Part shown: piece after piece, positions 8,016 to 16,576 of the stretch
How positions within the stretch are numbered: position 1 is the stretch's first letter
Layout of the letters: each line of letters begins with the position of its first letter
From: Shewanella maritima
Lineage (GTDB): Bacteria; Pseudomonadota; Gammaproteobacteria; Enterobacterales; Shewanellaceae
Assembly (NCBI RefSeq): GCF_004295345.1
Contig: NZ_CP036200.1
Coordinates: 3,287,501-3,351,500 of the forward strand
Reading direction: 5' to 3'
DNA: 64,000 nucleotides
Program-made: the position numbers and the translations under genes
Notes under the pieces: generated by a model
Database searches by the model: none
Told to the model about the DNA's origin: nothing
The model's input: only the letters and a program-made list of their open reading frames with translations

Positions 8016-8893
8016 CAGTCAATTAATCCTATTTGTTTTGCCACATCTTCTACCGGTTGGTAGTCGGCATTGGTTGCTTCAACAAATGACGAACGTGGGA
8101 AGCTTTTGAGTAGATCTGGGTTATCCATTTCTAACAGGGTTGTTTTCACCTTCTGGATAAAGCCGTCACCGTATTTTGCATCCACATCGGAGCGAATAGT
8201 CCACTGATAGTCAGGGTAGGTGGGTGTTTCCCAAATCACGCTGACTTTGCTGGTGTCGATTTTGCCCTCAGAAAGTTCCTTCTCCCACACTTTGTAATTC
8301 ACCGCGCCGATTTGATAAGCACCTGACTGCACCTGGGCAATGGTGCGGCTGTGATCGCCAGAAAAACCTACGCGCTTAAAGGCTTGTTTTGGTGACTTAT
8401 GTAAGTGCTGCTCAATAAAGTATTGCGGCATTAAGCGGCCTGAAGTAGAGCCTTTAGAGCCAAAGGTAAAGGTGGTGCCATTAATGTTGGGGAAGTCTTT
8501 ACTCGCTGTTAGCCCAGTACTTTGGTGGGCAATGATGTAGCTTTTGAAGAATTGATCTTCATAACCCTGAGCGATGGCTTGTGAGTCCTTCACTAGCTTA
8601 CGCGCTTGCACGCCAGACAGACCGCCAAACCAGGCTAGCTGTACCTGATTGTTTCTAAAGGCAGTGACCGCTGCCGAGTAGGATTTTACTGGCACATAGT
8701 TAACATCCACCCCAAGCTGCTGCTCAAGGTAGGTTGCCACTTTTTCAAAGCGGGTTCTTAGTTGGCTTTCATCTGCATCAGGAATGGCGGTAAAGGTAAA
8801 GGTCGCCGCTTCTACGCAGAAGAAAGGAGCTAAAGTCAGGGTAGCGATGGCTGAGAATTTTGCGAACGCTTGGCTTGGTTTGCGATTTAACAT
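8015..8893 (-). CDS. PhnD-like binding protein, probable selenium (selenate) type
   Basis: A 292-residue periplasmic binding protein with a signal peptide (about 1-29, ending VEA-A). The fold markers are those of the PhnD family: FTAIPD near 35, a QLAWFGGLSGVQARK segment near 105-120, FGSKGSTSGRLMPQYF near 165-180 for oxyanion binding, and a GAVNYKVWE segment near 195-205. I recall that a PhnD-related subfamily found beside selD is annotated as putative selenate-binding protein, and this context fits it. It is the first gene of the operon and overlaps the ATPase start by one base. Phosphonate or phosphite binding remains possible. Confidence 0.75.
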   Translation of the reverse strand: MLNRKPSQAFAKFSAIATLTLAPFFCVEAATFTFTAIPDADESQLRTRFEKVATYLEQQLGVDVNYVPVKSYSAAVTAFRNNQVQLAWFGGLSGVQARKLVKDSQAIAQGYEDQFFKSYIIAHQSTGLTASKDFPNINGTTFTFGSKGSTSGRLMPQYFIEQHLHKSPKQAFKRVGFSGDHSRTIAQVQSGAYQIGAVNYKVWEKELSEGKIDTSKVSVIWETPTYPDYQWTIRSDVDAKYGDGFIQKVKTTLLEMDNPDLLKSFPRSSFVEATNADYQPVEDVAKQIGLID

Positions 8894-9034
8894 AGTTACT
8901 CCATAAATAGGTAAACGAGTGTTTACGAACTCATAAGCTTTTATCGTGATGATTCAAAGATAAAAGCTAATATCTGTAACCAGTCAATTCGGCATGACCT
9001 TTATTAAATAATATACAGGGCAATTTTATATTTG

Positions 9035-9050
9035 GGTGATGTTAATCACA
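9035..9050. promoter_or_regulatory. CRP/FNR-like palindrome
   Basis: GGTGATGTTAATCACA closely matches the CRP consensus TGTGA-N6-TCACA (one mismatch in the left half). It lies in the 324-bp divergent spacer, about 140 bp upstream of the binding-protein gene start and about 170 bp upstream of tRNA-Sec, so it could act on either. The rest of that spacer is AT rich and shows no gene. Confidence 0.4.
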
Positions 9051-9217
9051 TAGCACGGAAAATTATATTGAACGTTGTTCAAGTAAGTATTGGTGTTTTA
9101 AAATTATTTACATGTATCAAGTCTTTGCTGGTAATTAAAAAATTTGTCTTTGTTTTATATATTGAGACTTGGTTCAAATATTTATTTTTCTTAGTGGTTA
9201 TACTGAAAGCCAATTAA

Positions 9218-9309
9218 GGAAGTTGATGAGGTCTGGTGGCCTTCTCGGTCTTCAAAACCGATGTGAGCCTAATAGGCTTTGGCAGGTTCGATTCCTGCCT
9301 CTTCCGCCA
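9218..9309 (+). tRNA. selC: tRNA-Sec (anticodon TCA)
   Basis: A 92-base selenocysteine tRNA ending in an encoded CCA. A 6-bp D stem with a 4-base loop (GAGGTC-TGGT-GGCCTT) is specific to tRNA-Sec. The anticodon loop is CTTCAAA (TCA) on a TCGGT/ACCGA stem. There is a long variable arm (AGCCT-AAT-AGGCT) and a T arm GCAGG-TTCGATT-CCTGC. The acceptor end pairs GGAAG with CTTCC, but the next bases (TTG against CT) do not pair as in the 8-bp acceptor of E. coli tRNA-Sec. It is followed directly by selA and selB. Confidence 0.9.
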
Positions 9310-9415
9310 AATTTATACAATGCCAGTTGATAGTTTATTATTGATGTGACGTCTGCAGATGTTGTTAATTTCCGCTTTATTTAGATGGTTTCATCAATGA
9401 GTGGAGCAATAAGTA

Positions 9416-10915
9416 ATGACTACTTATAAAATTAGTGATGTCAGCGATGATAATAGTGAAACTGGTGATGTTTCTTCCTCTGATATGAATATTTATTCAA
9501 ATGGAAGGCTGCGCCTTCCCCAAGTTGAGCAAGTCCTGCAGCGCCCTTTTATTACCCCATTCATAGCTCAGTTGAGTCGGCCATTAGTGACTCAGGCTGT
9601 GCGAGAGTATTTCGCTAAAGTGCGCGCGAGCCAGCAGTCGCAAACCATTACCCATTTTGATTTAGAAGCGGGTATTACTCGTGAGTTGTCTAAATTGATG
9701 CTCGTGCGTCAGCAGCGAGTGATTAATGCAACTGGCACTATTATTCATACCAATTTAGGGCGCTCACCCATTAGCCCTGAGCTGTGGGATCAAGTTAAAG
9801 ACGTCAACACCCATTACAACAATCTTGAGTTGGCTTTGCATAAAGGCAAGCGTGGCCAGCGCAAGGGGCTAATCGCCGAGCTACTTCAGGCGCTAACTGG
9901 CGCTGACAATGCGCTGGTGGTTAATAACAATGCCTGCTCTGTGTACCTAATTTTGTTGGCGTTAGCCCAAGGTAAAGAAGTGATTGTTTCCCGCGGTGAG
10001 CAAATTCAAATCGGCGGCGGCTTTCGTATCCCTGATATTTTAGCTATGTCAGGTGCCAAGTTAGTTGAAGTGGGCACTACCAATGTCACCACCTGCGGTG
10101 ACTACATCAACGCCATTACCGAAAATACTGCCATGGTGCTGCTGGTACACCAGTCTAATTTTGCCATTCGCGGCTTTACCGAGTCGGTAGATATCAAGGC
10201 GCTGAAAGCCAGATTGCCTGAAGATGTGATTTTGGCGGTTGACCAAGGCTCAGGCGTATCCACTGAAGATTTTTGCCCAGAAGAAAAAGACATAGGCCGC
10301 TACATCAAGCAAGGGGCAGATCTTGTGTGTTTTTCTGGCGATAAGATTATTGGCGGCCCACAAGCCGGCATCGTGTGTGGCCGTGATGATTTAGTTCAGA
10401 TACTTGAAAAAAGCCCGATGATGCGCGCCTTTAGGCCGGGACGAATTATCTTGTCGCTGCTAGAAGCCTTGCTAGTTGAAAAGCTTAATCGCAGCGACAT
10501 GGGCAAGGGTATTTCTCAGGCGCAAATCGAGCGCTTACCACTGACTAAGCGTTACGCTGAAAAGCTTGCCTGCTACTTTGGCGATAAGGTTGAAGTGCAG
10601 CCGATGACCGCGGTAGTTGGCGGTGGCACGCTACCTGATTGTGATTACCCCTGTTATGGCGTCGCCATAGTGGGTGAGGCGAAATTGCTTAGTGAGCAGC
10701 TGCGCGCATGTCCTATACCTGTTATTGGGGTGATAAATCGCGACCGCTTTGTGCTCAACTTAGCCAGCGTGACCGAAGATGATTTTGAAGTGTTATTTGA
10801 GCAACTTTGCGCGCTGTTTGCACCTGAGCAACAGCCTGTTAGTCAAAAGGCGCTTAGTCAAGAGCGAGTTAGTCAAGAGCTTGGGCAAGGGAAACAACAA
10901 GAGGGTAATAGCTAA
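9416..10915 (+). CDS. selA: Selenocysteine synthase SelA
   Basis: A 499-residue PLP enzyme that converts Ser-tRNA-Sec to Sec-tRNA-Sec using selenophosphate. The family core is intact: GTIIHTNLGRSPIS near 105-118, the substrate region around NNNACSVYL near 170-178, and the PLP lysine in FSGDKIIGGPQAG near 303-315. SelA is usually about 460 residues; this one has extra polar residues at both ends, notably a repeated Ser-Gln-Glu tail (SQKALSQERVSQELGQ). The start ATG has GGAG ten bases upstream. The stop overlaps the selB start by one base, so the two are cotranslated. Confidence 0.95.
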   Translation: MTTYKISDVSDDNSETGDVSSSDMNIYSNGRLRLPQVEQVLQRPFITPFIAQLSRPLVTQAVREYFAKVRASQQSQTITHFDLEAGITRELSKLMLVRQQRVINATGTIIHTNLGRSPISPELWDQVKDVNTHYNNLELALHKGKRGQRKGLIAELLQALTGADNALVVNNNACSVYLILLALAQGKEVIVSRGEQIQIGGGFRIPDILAMSGAKLVEVGTTNVTTCGDYINAITENTAMVLLVHQSNFAIRGFTESVDIKALKARLPEDVILAVDQGSGVSTEDFCPEEKDIGRYIKQGADLVCFSGDKIIGGPQAGIVCGRDDLVQILEKSPMMRAFRPGRIILSLLEALLVEKLNRSDMGKGISQAQIERLPLTKRYAEKLACYFGDKVEVQPMTAVVGGGTLPDCDYPCYGVAIVGEAKLLSEQLRACPIPVIGVINRDRFVLNLASVTEDDFEVLFEQLCALFAPEQQPVSQKALSQERVSQELGQGKQQEGNS

Positions 10916-12840
10916 TGACATTGCAAACAGACTCTCACGCAACTCATCACTCCCATGGGCAAGCTAACGCGCTAACTCAAGCTGAGCAAAACTCAAGCCT
11001 GTCGTCAGTGGTGGCGTTAGCAGGGCATGTTGACCATGGTAAAACTGCGCTTATCTATGCCATGACTGGCATTATGACCGCGCGTAAGGCCGAGCAAGAG
11101 TGCGGCATGACACAAAACCTTGGCTTCGCGCATTTTAAAGATGCTAAAGATCATCAAATAGGCATTATTGATGTGCCGGGGCATGAGCGCTATATCCGCA
11201 ATATGGTGGCAGGTCTGTGGAGTATTGATCTAGTGCTGTTGGTTGTTGCCGCCAACGAAGGCTGGATGCCAATGACTCAAGCTCACCTTGAAGTGGTCAA
11301 CGCCATGAGTCATGCCAAGGTGTTGGTATGTATTACTAAATCGGACTTGGTTGATAAGCGCCGTTTGAGCGAGCTTGAAGATGAATGTTTGCAACGGGTG
11401 ATGGACACCTGTGAGCAGATCCCTAATGTCATCTGTGTCAGCGCCCATAGTGGTGACAATATTAATGAGCTAAAGCAGCTGATAAGCGATGAGCTAAACG
11501 ATGATTCAATTGTTAGCGCAGCTCAAGAAGCGGGGGCTGAATCTGCAGCGGAGCAGGCGTTATCTGCCACGGGCATACAATCTTGTCATTTGTATGTGGA
11601 TCGCAGTTTTAGCATTAGTGGTATCGGCACTGTGGTCACAGGCTCTTTGGTCGGCGGTGAGTTGAGTGTTGGCGACAAGCTGCACTTAATGCCAAGCAAT
11701 CAAGTGGTTAAGGTGCGTAACCTACAAGCCTACAATAAAAGTGTTGAGCATGTTGCTGGCACCAGCCGCGTCGCAGTGGGGATTAAAGGGGTTAACTTTA
11801 AGCTAATTCACCGCGGCGATTGCTTAACTAATGAGCCGCAAGTGCATCAAGGCACCCAAGAGATCATTTTGCGGTTGAATAAACGCACCGACAAGCTGCG
11901 CAATTGTCAGCTGGAAGTCGCCATTGGCAGCTGGAATGGTATCGCGCAGATGATCAAAATTACCGACACTCAGCTGGTACGTCTTAAGCTAAAAGCGCCA
12001 GTAACCTGTTATTTCGGTCAGTCGGTGGCGCTTATTCAGCAAGGTGGCAGTCGCTTAATTGCTGGTGGTCGCATCGCCTGGCTGACACCGATTATGCGCT
12101 GGCAACGTCGTCAGCTGTATCATCTGCTAAACCAACTACCGCAAGAGTTTAGCTCGCCTTATCAAACCAAGGTGCAGCTGCAGCTTAATGGCGTACTTGA
12201 AAAGCAGCAATTTGCCTGTGTTAAAGGCTCTGATGTTGTCAGTGATTTAAAGTTGATTGAAACCGATAAACATTATTTACTCACCAGCCTTGTTGAAGAG
12301 GCTGAGCAGAAAATATTAATGCTACTGGCTGAACCTGCAGCAGCAATTACCAGTGCCGAGTTTGTCTCACGCTTGAAACTATCGCCAGTGACGATTGATT
12401 TGGTGTTGCAGCGCCTAAAAGCGCAGGAAAAAGTACATCTAAGTTTTGATACCTGGGTAGCAGAGCAGGGCATGAGTGAAGATGACTTATGCCCTGCCAG
12501 TCAGAGCCTACTGGCCAAAGTGCGCGATGCCGAGCGTGCCGGCATTGCTGCTGACAAACAGCTAGTGGGCAATGATAAAAAGCTGATTAAAAACCTAGCG
12601 CGGCTTAAATACGTCACCCTGTTGGATGACCATATTTATTACGACACCCAGCTTTATAATCAACTGGTTGAAGATGTACTCAGCGGTTGTGAAAAGCTCG
12701 ACTTATTGTCGATGGCGCAGATTAAAGACCGCAGTCATTTGAGTCGTAAATATGCTATTCCGTTAGCTAACCGTATGGAACGAGATGGTTGGGTGAGACG
12801 ACAAGAGAATGATCGTTTGGTGTTAAAGTTGGTTTCATAA
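10915..12840 (+). CDS. selB: Selenocysteine-specific elongation factor SelB
   Basis: A 641-residue GTPase that carries Sec-tRNA-Sec to the ribosome and binds the SECIS hairpin. G1 is AGHVDHGKT (about 36-44), G3 DVPGHE (about 85-90), and G4 TKSD (about 141-144). Domains II and III follow (GIGTVVTGSLVGG near 236). The C-terminal 260 residues form the winged-helix SECIS-binding region, ending SRKYAIPLANRMERDGWVRR. There is a histidine-rich N-terminal extension (SHATHHSHGQ) of about 30 residues before the GTPase, which is uncommon. It is the last gene of the selA-selB unit and is followed by a terminator. Confidence 0.95.
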   Translation: MTLQTDSHATHHSHGQANALTQAEQNSSLSSVVALAGHVDHGKTALIYAMTGIMTARKAEQECGMTQNLGFAHFKDAKDHQIGIIDVPGHERYIRNMVAGLWSIDLVLLVVAANEGWMPMTQAHLEVVNAMSHAKVLVCITKSDLVDKRRLSELEDECLQRVMDTCEQIPNVICVSAHSGDNINELKQLISDELNDDSIVSAAQEAGAESAAEQALSATGIQSCHLYVDRSFSISGIGTVVTGSLVGGELSVGDKLHLMPSNQVVKVRNLQAYNKSVEHVAGTSRVAVGIKGVNFKLIHRGDCLTNEPQVHQGTQEIILRLNKRTDKLRNCQLEVAIGSWNGIAQMIKITDTQLVRLKLKAPVTCYFGQSVALIQQGGSRLIAGGRIAWLTPIMRWQRRQLYHLLNQLPQEFSSPYQTKVQLQLNGVLEKQQFACVKGSDVVSDLKLIETDKHYLLTSLVEEAEQKILMLLAEPAAAITSAEFVSRLKLSPVTIDLVLQRLKAQEKVHLSFDTWVAEQGMSEDDLCPASQSLLAKVRDAERAGIAADKQLVGNDKKLIKNLARLKYVTLLDDHIYYDTQLYNQLVEDVLSGCEKLDLLSMAQIKDRSHLSRKYAIPLANRMERDGWVRRQENDRLVLKLVS

Positions 12841-12864
12841 AACCTTTGAATAAAGGTTTTTTGG
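12841..12864 (+). terminator. Intrinsic terminator of selAB
   Basis: AACCTTT-GAAT-AAAGGTT forms a 7-bp stem immediately after the selB stop and runs into TTTTTT. Confidence 0.8.
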
Positions 12865-12887
12865 GATTCCAAATTACTTATCTTGTT

Positions 12888-13255
12888 CCAAACTTCCTTT
12901 GGATTGCCACTTAATGACTTCGTCATTTGCAACCAAGGGGCGTTGAAAGAGTACCAAGCTGCGCTTGGTGTAAAGTCGTGGGATTTCATCCCACACCCGA
13001 GCAAGAAGGGGATCAACAGCAATCCCCTCTTGCATCTCCCCGTGCCGCCCCAACGAAATTGTTTTTCCTCATTGCTTATTCGAAAATACCTAACGCTTTC
13101 GATAGGCCATCCATGGCCAAACGAAAGCTAGCCTGACGTCCTGTCAGGCTTACGCTATTTTCTTCAACGCACTTCGGCAATTCCGAAGGGGGTTGTTGTA
13201 ATCTGCAACCACATTGGTATTAAAAACCGCTTTTGGATTTTATTGCTTTCTTAGG
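12888..13255 (+). repeat. Composite hairpin repeat, copy 1
   Basis: A chain of short hairpins in fixed order: CCAAACTTCCTTTGG, AATGACTTCGTCATT, ACCAAGC-TGC-GCTTGGT, GTGGGATTTCATCCCAC, then GGGGAT...ATCCCC, GGCCATCCATGGCC and AGCCTGACGTCCTGTCAGGCT. The same chain recurs at 13261, 25484, 25920 and 33741. Short open frames here are by-products of the repeat. No transposase is present. Confidence 0.8.
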
Positions 13256-13260
13256 AGCCT

Positions 13261-13622
13261 TCATATCACCAGAGTGAAATGAAAAAACGCCGTGAGCTCG
13301 GCCATGGATGGCCGACTAGCTTTCGAGGGGAAGGGACGCCCCATCGGAAGCGTTAGGTGTTTTTTAATGGAGCGAAGCAGGTTCCAAGCGAAGTCAGACG
13401 CTAAATAATACTCCGTTGGAAATTTTCGCTTTTCAAAAATTTCGTCGGAGCGGCAAGGGAGTTCCTGTTGACTCCCTCTTGGTCGGGTGTGGGATGAAAT
13501 CCCACGACTTTCACCAAGCGCAGCTTGGTCATCCTCTCGCAACCGCAGGTTGCAAATGACGCAGTCATTAATTGTTAATCCAAACGAAGTTTGGAAAATC
13601 CACATTCCAAACTTGGTTTGGA
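13261..13622 (-). repeat. Composite hairpin repeat, copy 2 (inverted)
   Basis: Read on the minus strand this repeats copy 1 in the same order: CCAAACTTCGTTTGG, AATGACTGCGTCATT, GCAACC-TGC-GGTTGC, ACCAAGCTGCGCTTGGT, GTGGGATTTCATCCCAC, GGGAGT...ACTCCC and CGGCCATCCATGGCCG. Together with copy 1 it forms a large inverted pair between selB and the hyf operon. A 131-residue open frame across it has no protein-like features and is not called. Confidence 0.8.
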
Positions 13623-13671
13623 TCAACCTCCCAGCTGTGATCCCCATCACTGTCACCCCAGAATCTCGCCA

Positions 13672-13687
13672 TCGACACTAATGTCGA
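13672..13687. promoter_or_regulatory. Activator-type palindrome upstream of hyf operon
   Basis: TCGACACTAATGTCGA is identical over all 16 bases to the site upstream of focA (5585-5600). It lies about 140 bases before the candidate sigma-54 element and about 195 bases before hyfA, a normal distance for a sigma-54 upstream activating site. Confidence 0.75.
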
Positions 13688-13825
13688 CAGCATTAAACAA
13701 AGTTTAATTTTTAAACCAAATCTAACGCTTTCATTAGCACCATCTTATTTTTGCTTGATTAAAAATCTTAATAAAAACATTGATTTAAAACTGCTTTTTC
13801 CAAACTGAGAGGTGCGTTTAAAACT

Positions 13826-13840
13826 TGGTGTGGAACTTGT
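13826..13840 (+). promoter_or_regulatory. Candidate sigma-54 promoter of hyf operon
   Basis: TGGTGTGGAACTTGT has the -24 GG and TTG of the -12 element at the correct spacing, but the last C of the near-invariant GC is T. A second possibility, AGGCCAAGTACTGC at 13844-13857, has an intact GC but a gap one base too short. The upstream palindrome supports sigma-54 control; the exact element is uncertain. Confidence 0.4.
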
Positions 13841-13881
13841 AATAACAGGCCAAGTACTGCAATAAAAACAAAAGGCTGATT

Positions 13882-14562
13882 ATGAATAGTTTTCTTATTG
13901 CAGATCCGACGCAATGTATTGGTTGCGGGACATGTATGGCAGCATGTTCCACAGTGCATAAGGCGAAAGGACTGCAAGCAAAACCAAGATTGACGGTAAT
14001 GCGGCACAAGAGCGCAACAGCGCCTGTGATGTGTCGTCATTGCGAAGACGCTCCATGTGCCACTGTTTGCCCAGTAAAAGCTATCACTCAGAAGGACGGG
14101 AAGGTGCTTCTGAATGAAACCGAATGCGTCGGTTGTACATTATGTGCAATTGCCTGCCCATTCGGGGCGATTTCACTCGATGGTAGCCGCCCCATCGCGA
14201 TGGCAAATTCTTACGACATTCATATCCCATCAGATATTCATTCAAGTAACCCGTCGACATCAACGCCGAGCTGCTTTGGTAATGACCTATTGGCCTGGGA
14301 GCCTGGGGTAAAAAGTATCGCGATTAAGTGCGATCTTTGCCACAGCAATCCTGAAGGCCCTGCGTGCGTCGCGGCTTGTCCTACTCGAGCGATTTTCTTT
14401 GCTAACGAGGGCAACCTAGCTGGCGCATCTGATCATAAGCGTGAGCAAGCTGCTTGCACTGGTGCCAACATCACTTTAGGTGTTGATGCGCCAAAACAAC
14501 CTGTGCTGGTGGCAAGTAACCCAGCCAACGTTGCGGAGGGTGACAGTCATGACATCGCTTGA
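13882..14562 (+). CDS. hyfA: Formate hydrogenlyase electron-transfer subunit HyfA/HycB-like
   Basis: A 226-residue cytoplasmic ferredoxin-type protein with cysteine groups for four [4Fe-4S] clusters: CIGCGTCMAAC (about 12-22), CRHCEDAPCATVCP (about 52-65), CVGCTLCAIACP (about 84-95) and CDLCHSNPEGPACVAACP (about 151-168). In the formate hydrogenlyase complex this subunit passes electrons from FdhF to the hydrogenase arm. It is the first gene of the operon, and its end overlaps hyfB by 14 bases. The family is shared by hycB and hyfA; the gene order (a hyfD-, hyfE- and hyfF-containing operon) favours hyfA. Confidence 0.88.
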   Translation: MNSFLIADPTQCIGCGTCMAACSTVHKAKGLQAKPRLTVMRHKSATAPVMCRHCEDAPCATVCPVKAITQKDGKVLLNETECVGCTLCAIACPFGAISLDGSRPIAMANSYDIHIPSDIHSSNPSTSTPSCFGNDLLAWEPGVKSIAIKCDLCHSNPEGPACVAACPTRAIFFANEGNLAGASDHKREQAACTGANITLGVDAPKQPVLVASNPANVAEGDSHDIA

Positions 14563-16576
14563 TTTTTTACTCTTATCTATCATTTTGTATGTGGCGGCTG
14601 CGTGCGGCTCTTTGCTGTTTTATAAGCAAGAGGCATTAGCGAGCAAGCTGTCTGGCGTGCTGGGTACCTGCGCAGGTATTGCCGGTATCGCAGCCAGTAT
14701 TCCAACCCTGTTATCGGGTGAGGTAATCGTTAAGGCGATTTACAGCCCGTTCTATTTCTCTGACTTTGTTATTCGCCTTGATGGCTTGTCGGCCTTCATG
14801 CTGATGGTGATTTCACTATTGGTGGTGGCGACCTCGGTTTACTCTATCTCTTACATGAAGGAGTACTTTGGTAAAGGTGCCTATGCAATGGGCTTCTTTA
14901 TGTACAGCTTCATCGCCTCTATGGTTGCCTTGGTGGTTTGTGACAATGCTTTCTACTTCATCGTGTTCTTCGAGATGATGTCGCTAGCGTCTTACTTCCT
15001 GGTTATCGCTGAGCAAAACGAGAAGAGTGTTAAAGCAGGTCTGCAATACTTCTTGATTGCTCACGCAGGCTCTGTACTTATCATGATTGCCTTCTACATC
15101 CTGTACCGCGAAACAGGCAGCTTGAACTTTGCTGAGTTCGCTAAAGCTGAGCTAACAGACATGCAGGCATCTGCAGTGTTCTTATTAGCATTTTTCGGTT
15201 TCGGCGCGAAAGCGGGCATCATCACGCTGCACGGCTGGCTACCTCAAGCTCACCCGGCGGCGCCTTCTCATGCATCGGCAATGATGTCAGGTGTGATGGT
15301 TAAGATTGGTGTGTTCGGTATCATCAAGGTAAGCATCGACTTCCTAGGTGCTGAAACTGCCTGGTGGGGTTATGTGGTATTAGCTTTTGGCTGCGTATCG
15401 TCAGTGCTAGGTGTACTTTACGCCCTTGCTGAGCATGATATTAAACGTCTACTTGCTTATCACACTGTTGAGAACGTCGGCATCATCTTAATTGGTGTGG
15501 GTATCGGTATGATTGGTATCGCTCACGATATGCCAATTCTTGCCACATTAGGTTTATTAGGTGGTCTATACCACTTACTTAACCACGCTGTGTTTAAAGG
15601 CCTACTTTTCTTAGGTGCTGGCTCGGTTATCTACCGCGTACACACCAAAGACATGGAAAAGATGGGCGGTCTTGCCAAGCTAATGCCGTTAACTGCAATT
15701 GCTTTCTTAATCGGTACTATGGCGATTTCTGCTCTGCCTCCACTTAACGGTTTTGTCAGTGAGTGGTTTATCTATCAATCACTATTAACCATGAGTAAAG
15801 AAGGCACACTTGCAATGCAAAGCGCTGCGCCAATCGCTGTAGTCATGCTTGCGATTACTGGCGCGTTAGCTTGTATGTGTTTCGTTAAGGTATTTGGTAT
15901 CTGCTTTAGCGGCGGCGCGCGCAGTCCACAAGCTGCCAAAGCCACTGAAGTGCCTATGACCATGGTATTTGGTACCGGCAGCTTAGCCGTGCTTTGTATC
16001 ATCCTAGGTGTAGGTTCTCCTTGGATTGCGCCCGTTATCTCAACGGTTGCGAGCACCTTGGTGGATACTCAAGCTGTTACGGTTACTCAAGGCTTTGCGC
16101 TTATCCCAAGCGATGCAAGCCAAGCAATTCTGTCTACTCCAGTCATTGTTATCACGTTAACTGCACTATTCATCGTACCGATTGCGCTTGTGGCCATGTT
16201 TAAAGGTCCAAAAATGGCGAGTCGCAATGCCGGTGACCCATGGGCGTGTGGTTATGGTTATGAAGACAAGATGTCAGTGTCTGCAGGTGGTGTGACTCAG
16301 CCTGTACGCTCGATGTTCAAGCCGCTTTATACCTTACGTAAACGCATCGACCCAGCACCATTAATGGCTAAAACCTTAGCCGGTACAACTAACGGTGCAG
16401 GCTCACTTGAGCCGCAATTCGATAACAAGATGATTCTGCCTGTTGTTGCCCTAGTGCAGCGAGTTGGCCGAGTGGTGCAAAACCTACAGTACGGTGACTT
16501 CCGCGCTTACTGTCTGTACATCATTGTGGCACTGCTGGTGTTGCTATTCGTCCCACTTAACTTAGGAGTAAACTAA
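14549..16576 (+). CDS. hyfB: Hydrogenase-4 membrane subunit HyfB
   Basis: A 675-residue multi-spanning protein of the NuoL/MrpA-like antiporter family (HycC/HyfB group). The core has the buried lysine- and histidine-bearing helices: FGFGAKAGIITLHGWLPQAH near 217-236 and LAYHTVENVGIILIG near 312-326. I start at ATG 14549 (GGAGGG eight bases upstream), overlapping hyfA; a longer in-frame start 23 codons upstream would begin inside hyfA coding and is unlikely. In the complex it forms part of the proton-translocating membrane arm. Confidence 0.9.
   Translation: MTSLDFLLLSIILYVAAACGSLLFYKQEALASKLSGVLGTCAGIAGIAASIPTLLSGEVIVKAIYSPFYFSDFVIRLDGLSAFMLMVISLLVVATSVYSISYMKEYFGKGAYAMGFFMYSFIASMVALVVCDNAFYFIVFFEMMSLASYFLVIAEQNEKSVKAGLQYFLIAHAGSVLIMIAFYILYRETGSLNFAEFAKAELTDMQASAVFLLAFFGFGAKAGIITLHGWLPQAHPAAPSHASAMMSGVMVKIGVFGIIKVSIDFLGAETAWWGYVVLAFGCVSSVLGVLYALAEHDIKRLLAYHTVENVGIILIGVGIGMIGIAHDMPILATLGLLGGLYHLLNHAVFKGLLFLGAGSVIYRVHTKDMEKMGGLAKLMPLTAIAFLIGTMAISALPPLNGFVSEWFIYQSLLTMSKEGTLAMQSAAPIAVVMLAITGALACMCFVKVFGICFSGGARSPQAAKATEVPMTMVFGTGSLAVLCIILGVGSPWIAPVISTVASTLVDTQAVTVTQGFALIPSDASQAILSTPVIVITLTALFIVPIALVAMFKGPKMASRNAGDPWACGYGYEDKMSVSAGGVTQPVRSMFKPLYTLRKRIDPAPLMAKTLAGTTNGAGSLEPQFDNKMILPVVALVQRVGRVVQNLQYGDFRAYCLYIIVALLVLLFVPLNLGVN

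Noticed and set aside
5686..8893. Phosphonate import operon phnCDE
   Set aside because: No C-P lyase or phosphonatase genes are near, and the neighbours are all selenium and formate genes; kept only as an alternative substrate.
9032..9217. 61-codon open frame upstream of tRNA-Sec
   Set aside because: AT-rich spacer, no ribosome site, hydrophobic low-complexity product; more likely the regulatory region.
12888..13622. CRISPR array
   Set aside because: The repeated units are different hairpins in fixed order, not one short repeat with regular unique spacers, and no cas gene is present.
12883..13681. Open frames of 60-130 codons on both strands between selB and hyfA
   Set aside because: They lie within hairpin repeats, overlap each other on opposite strands, recur with the repeat copies and have no protein-like features.
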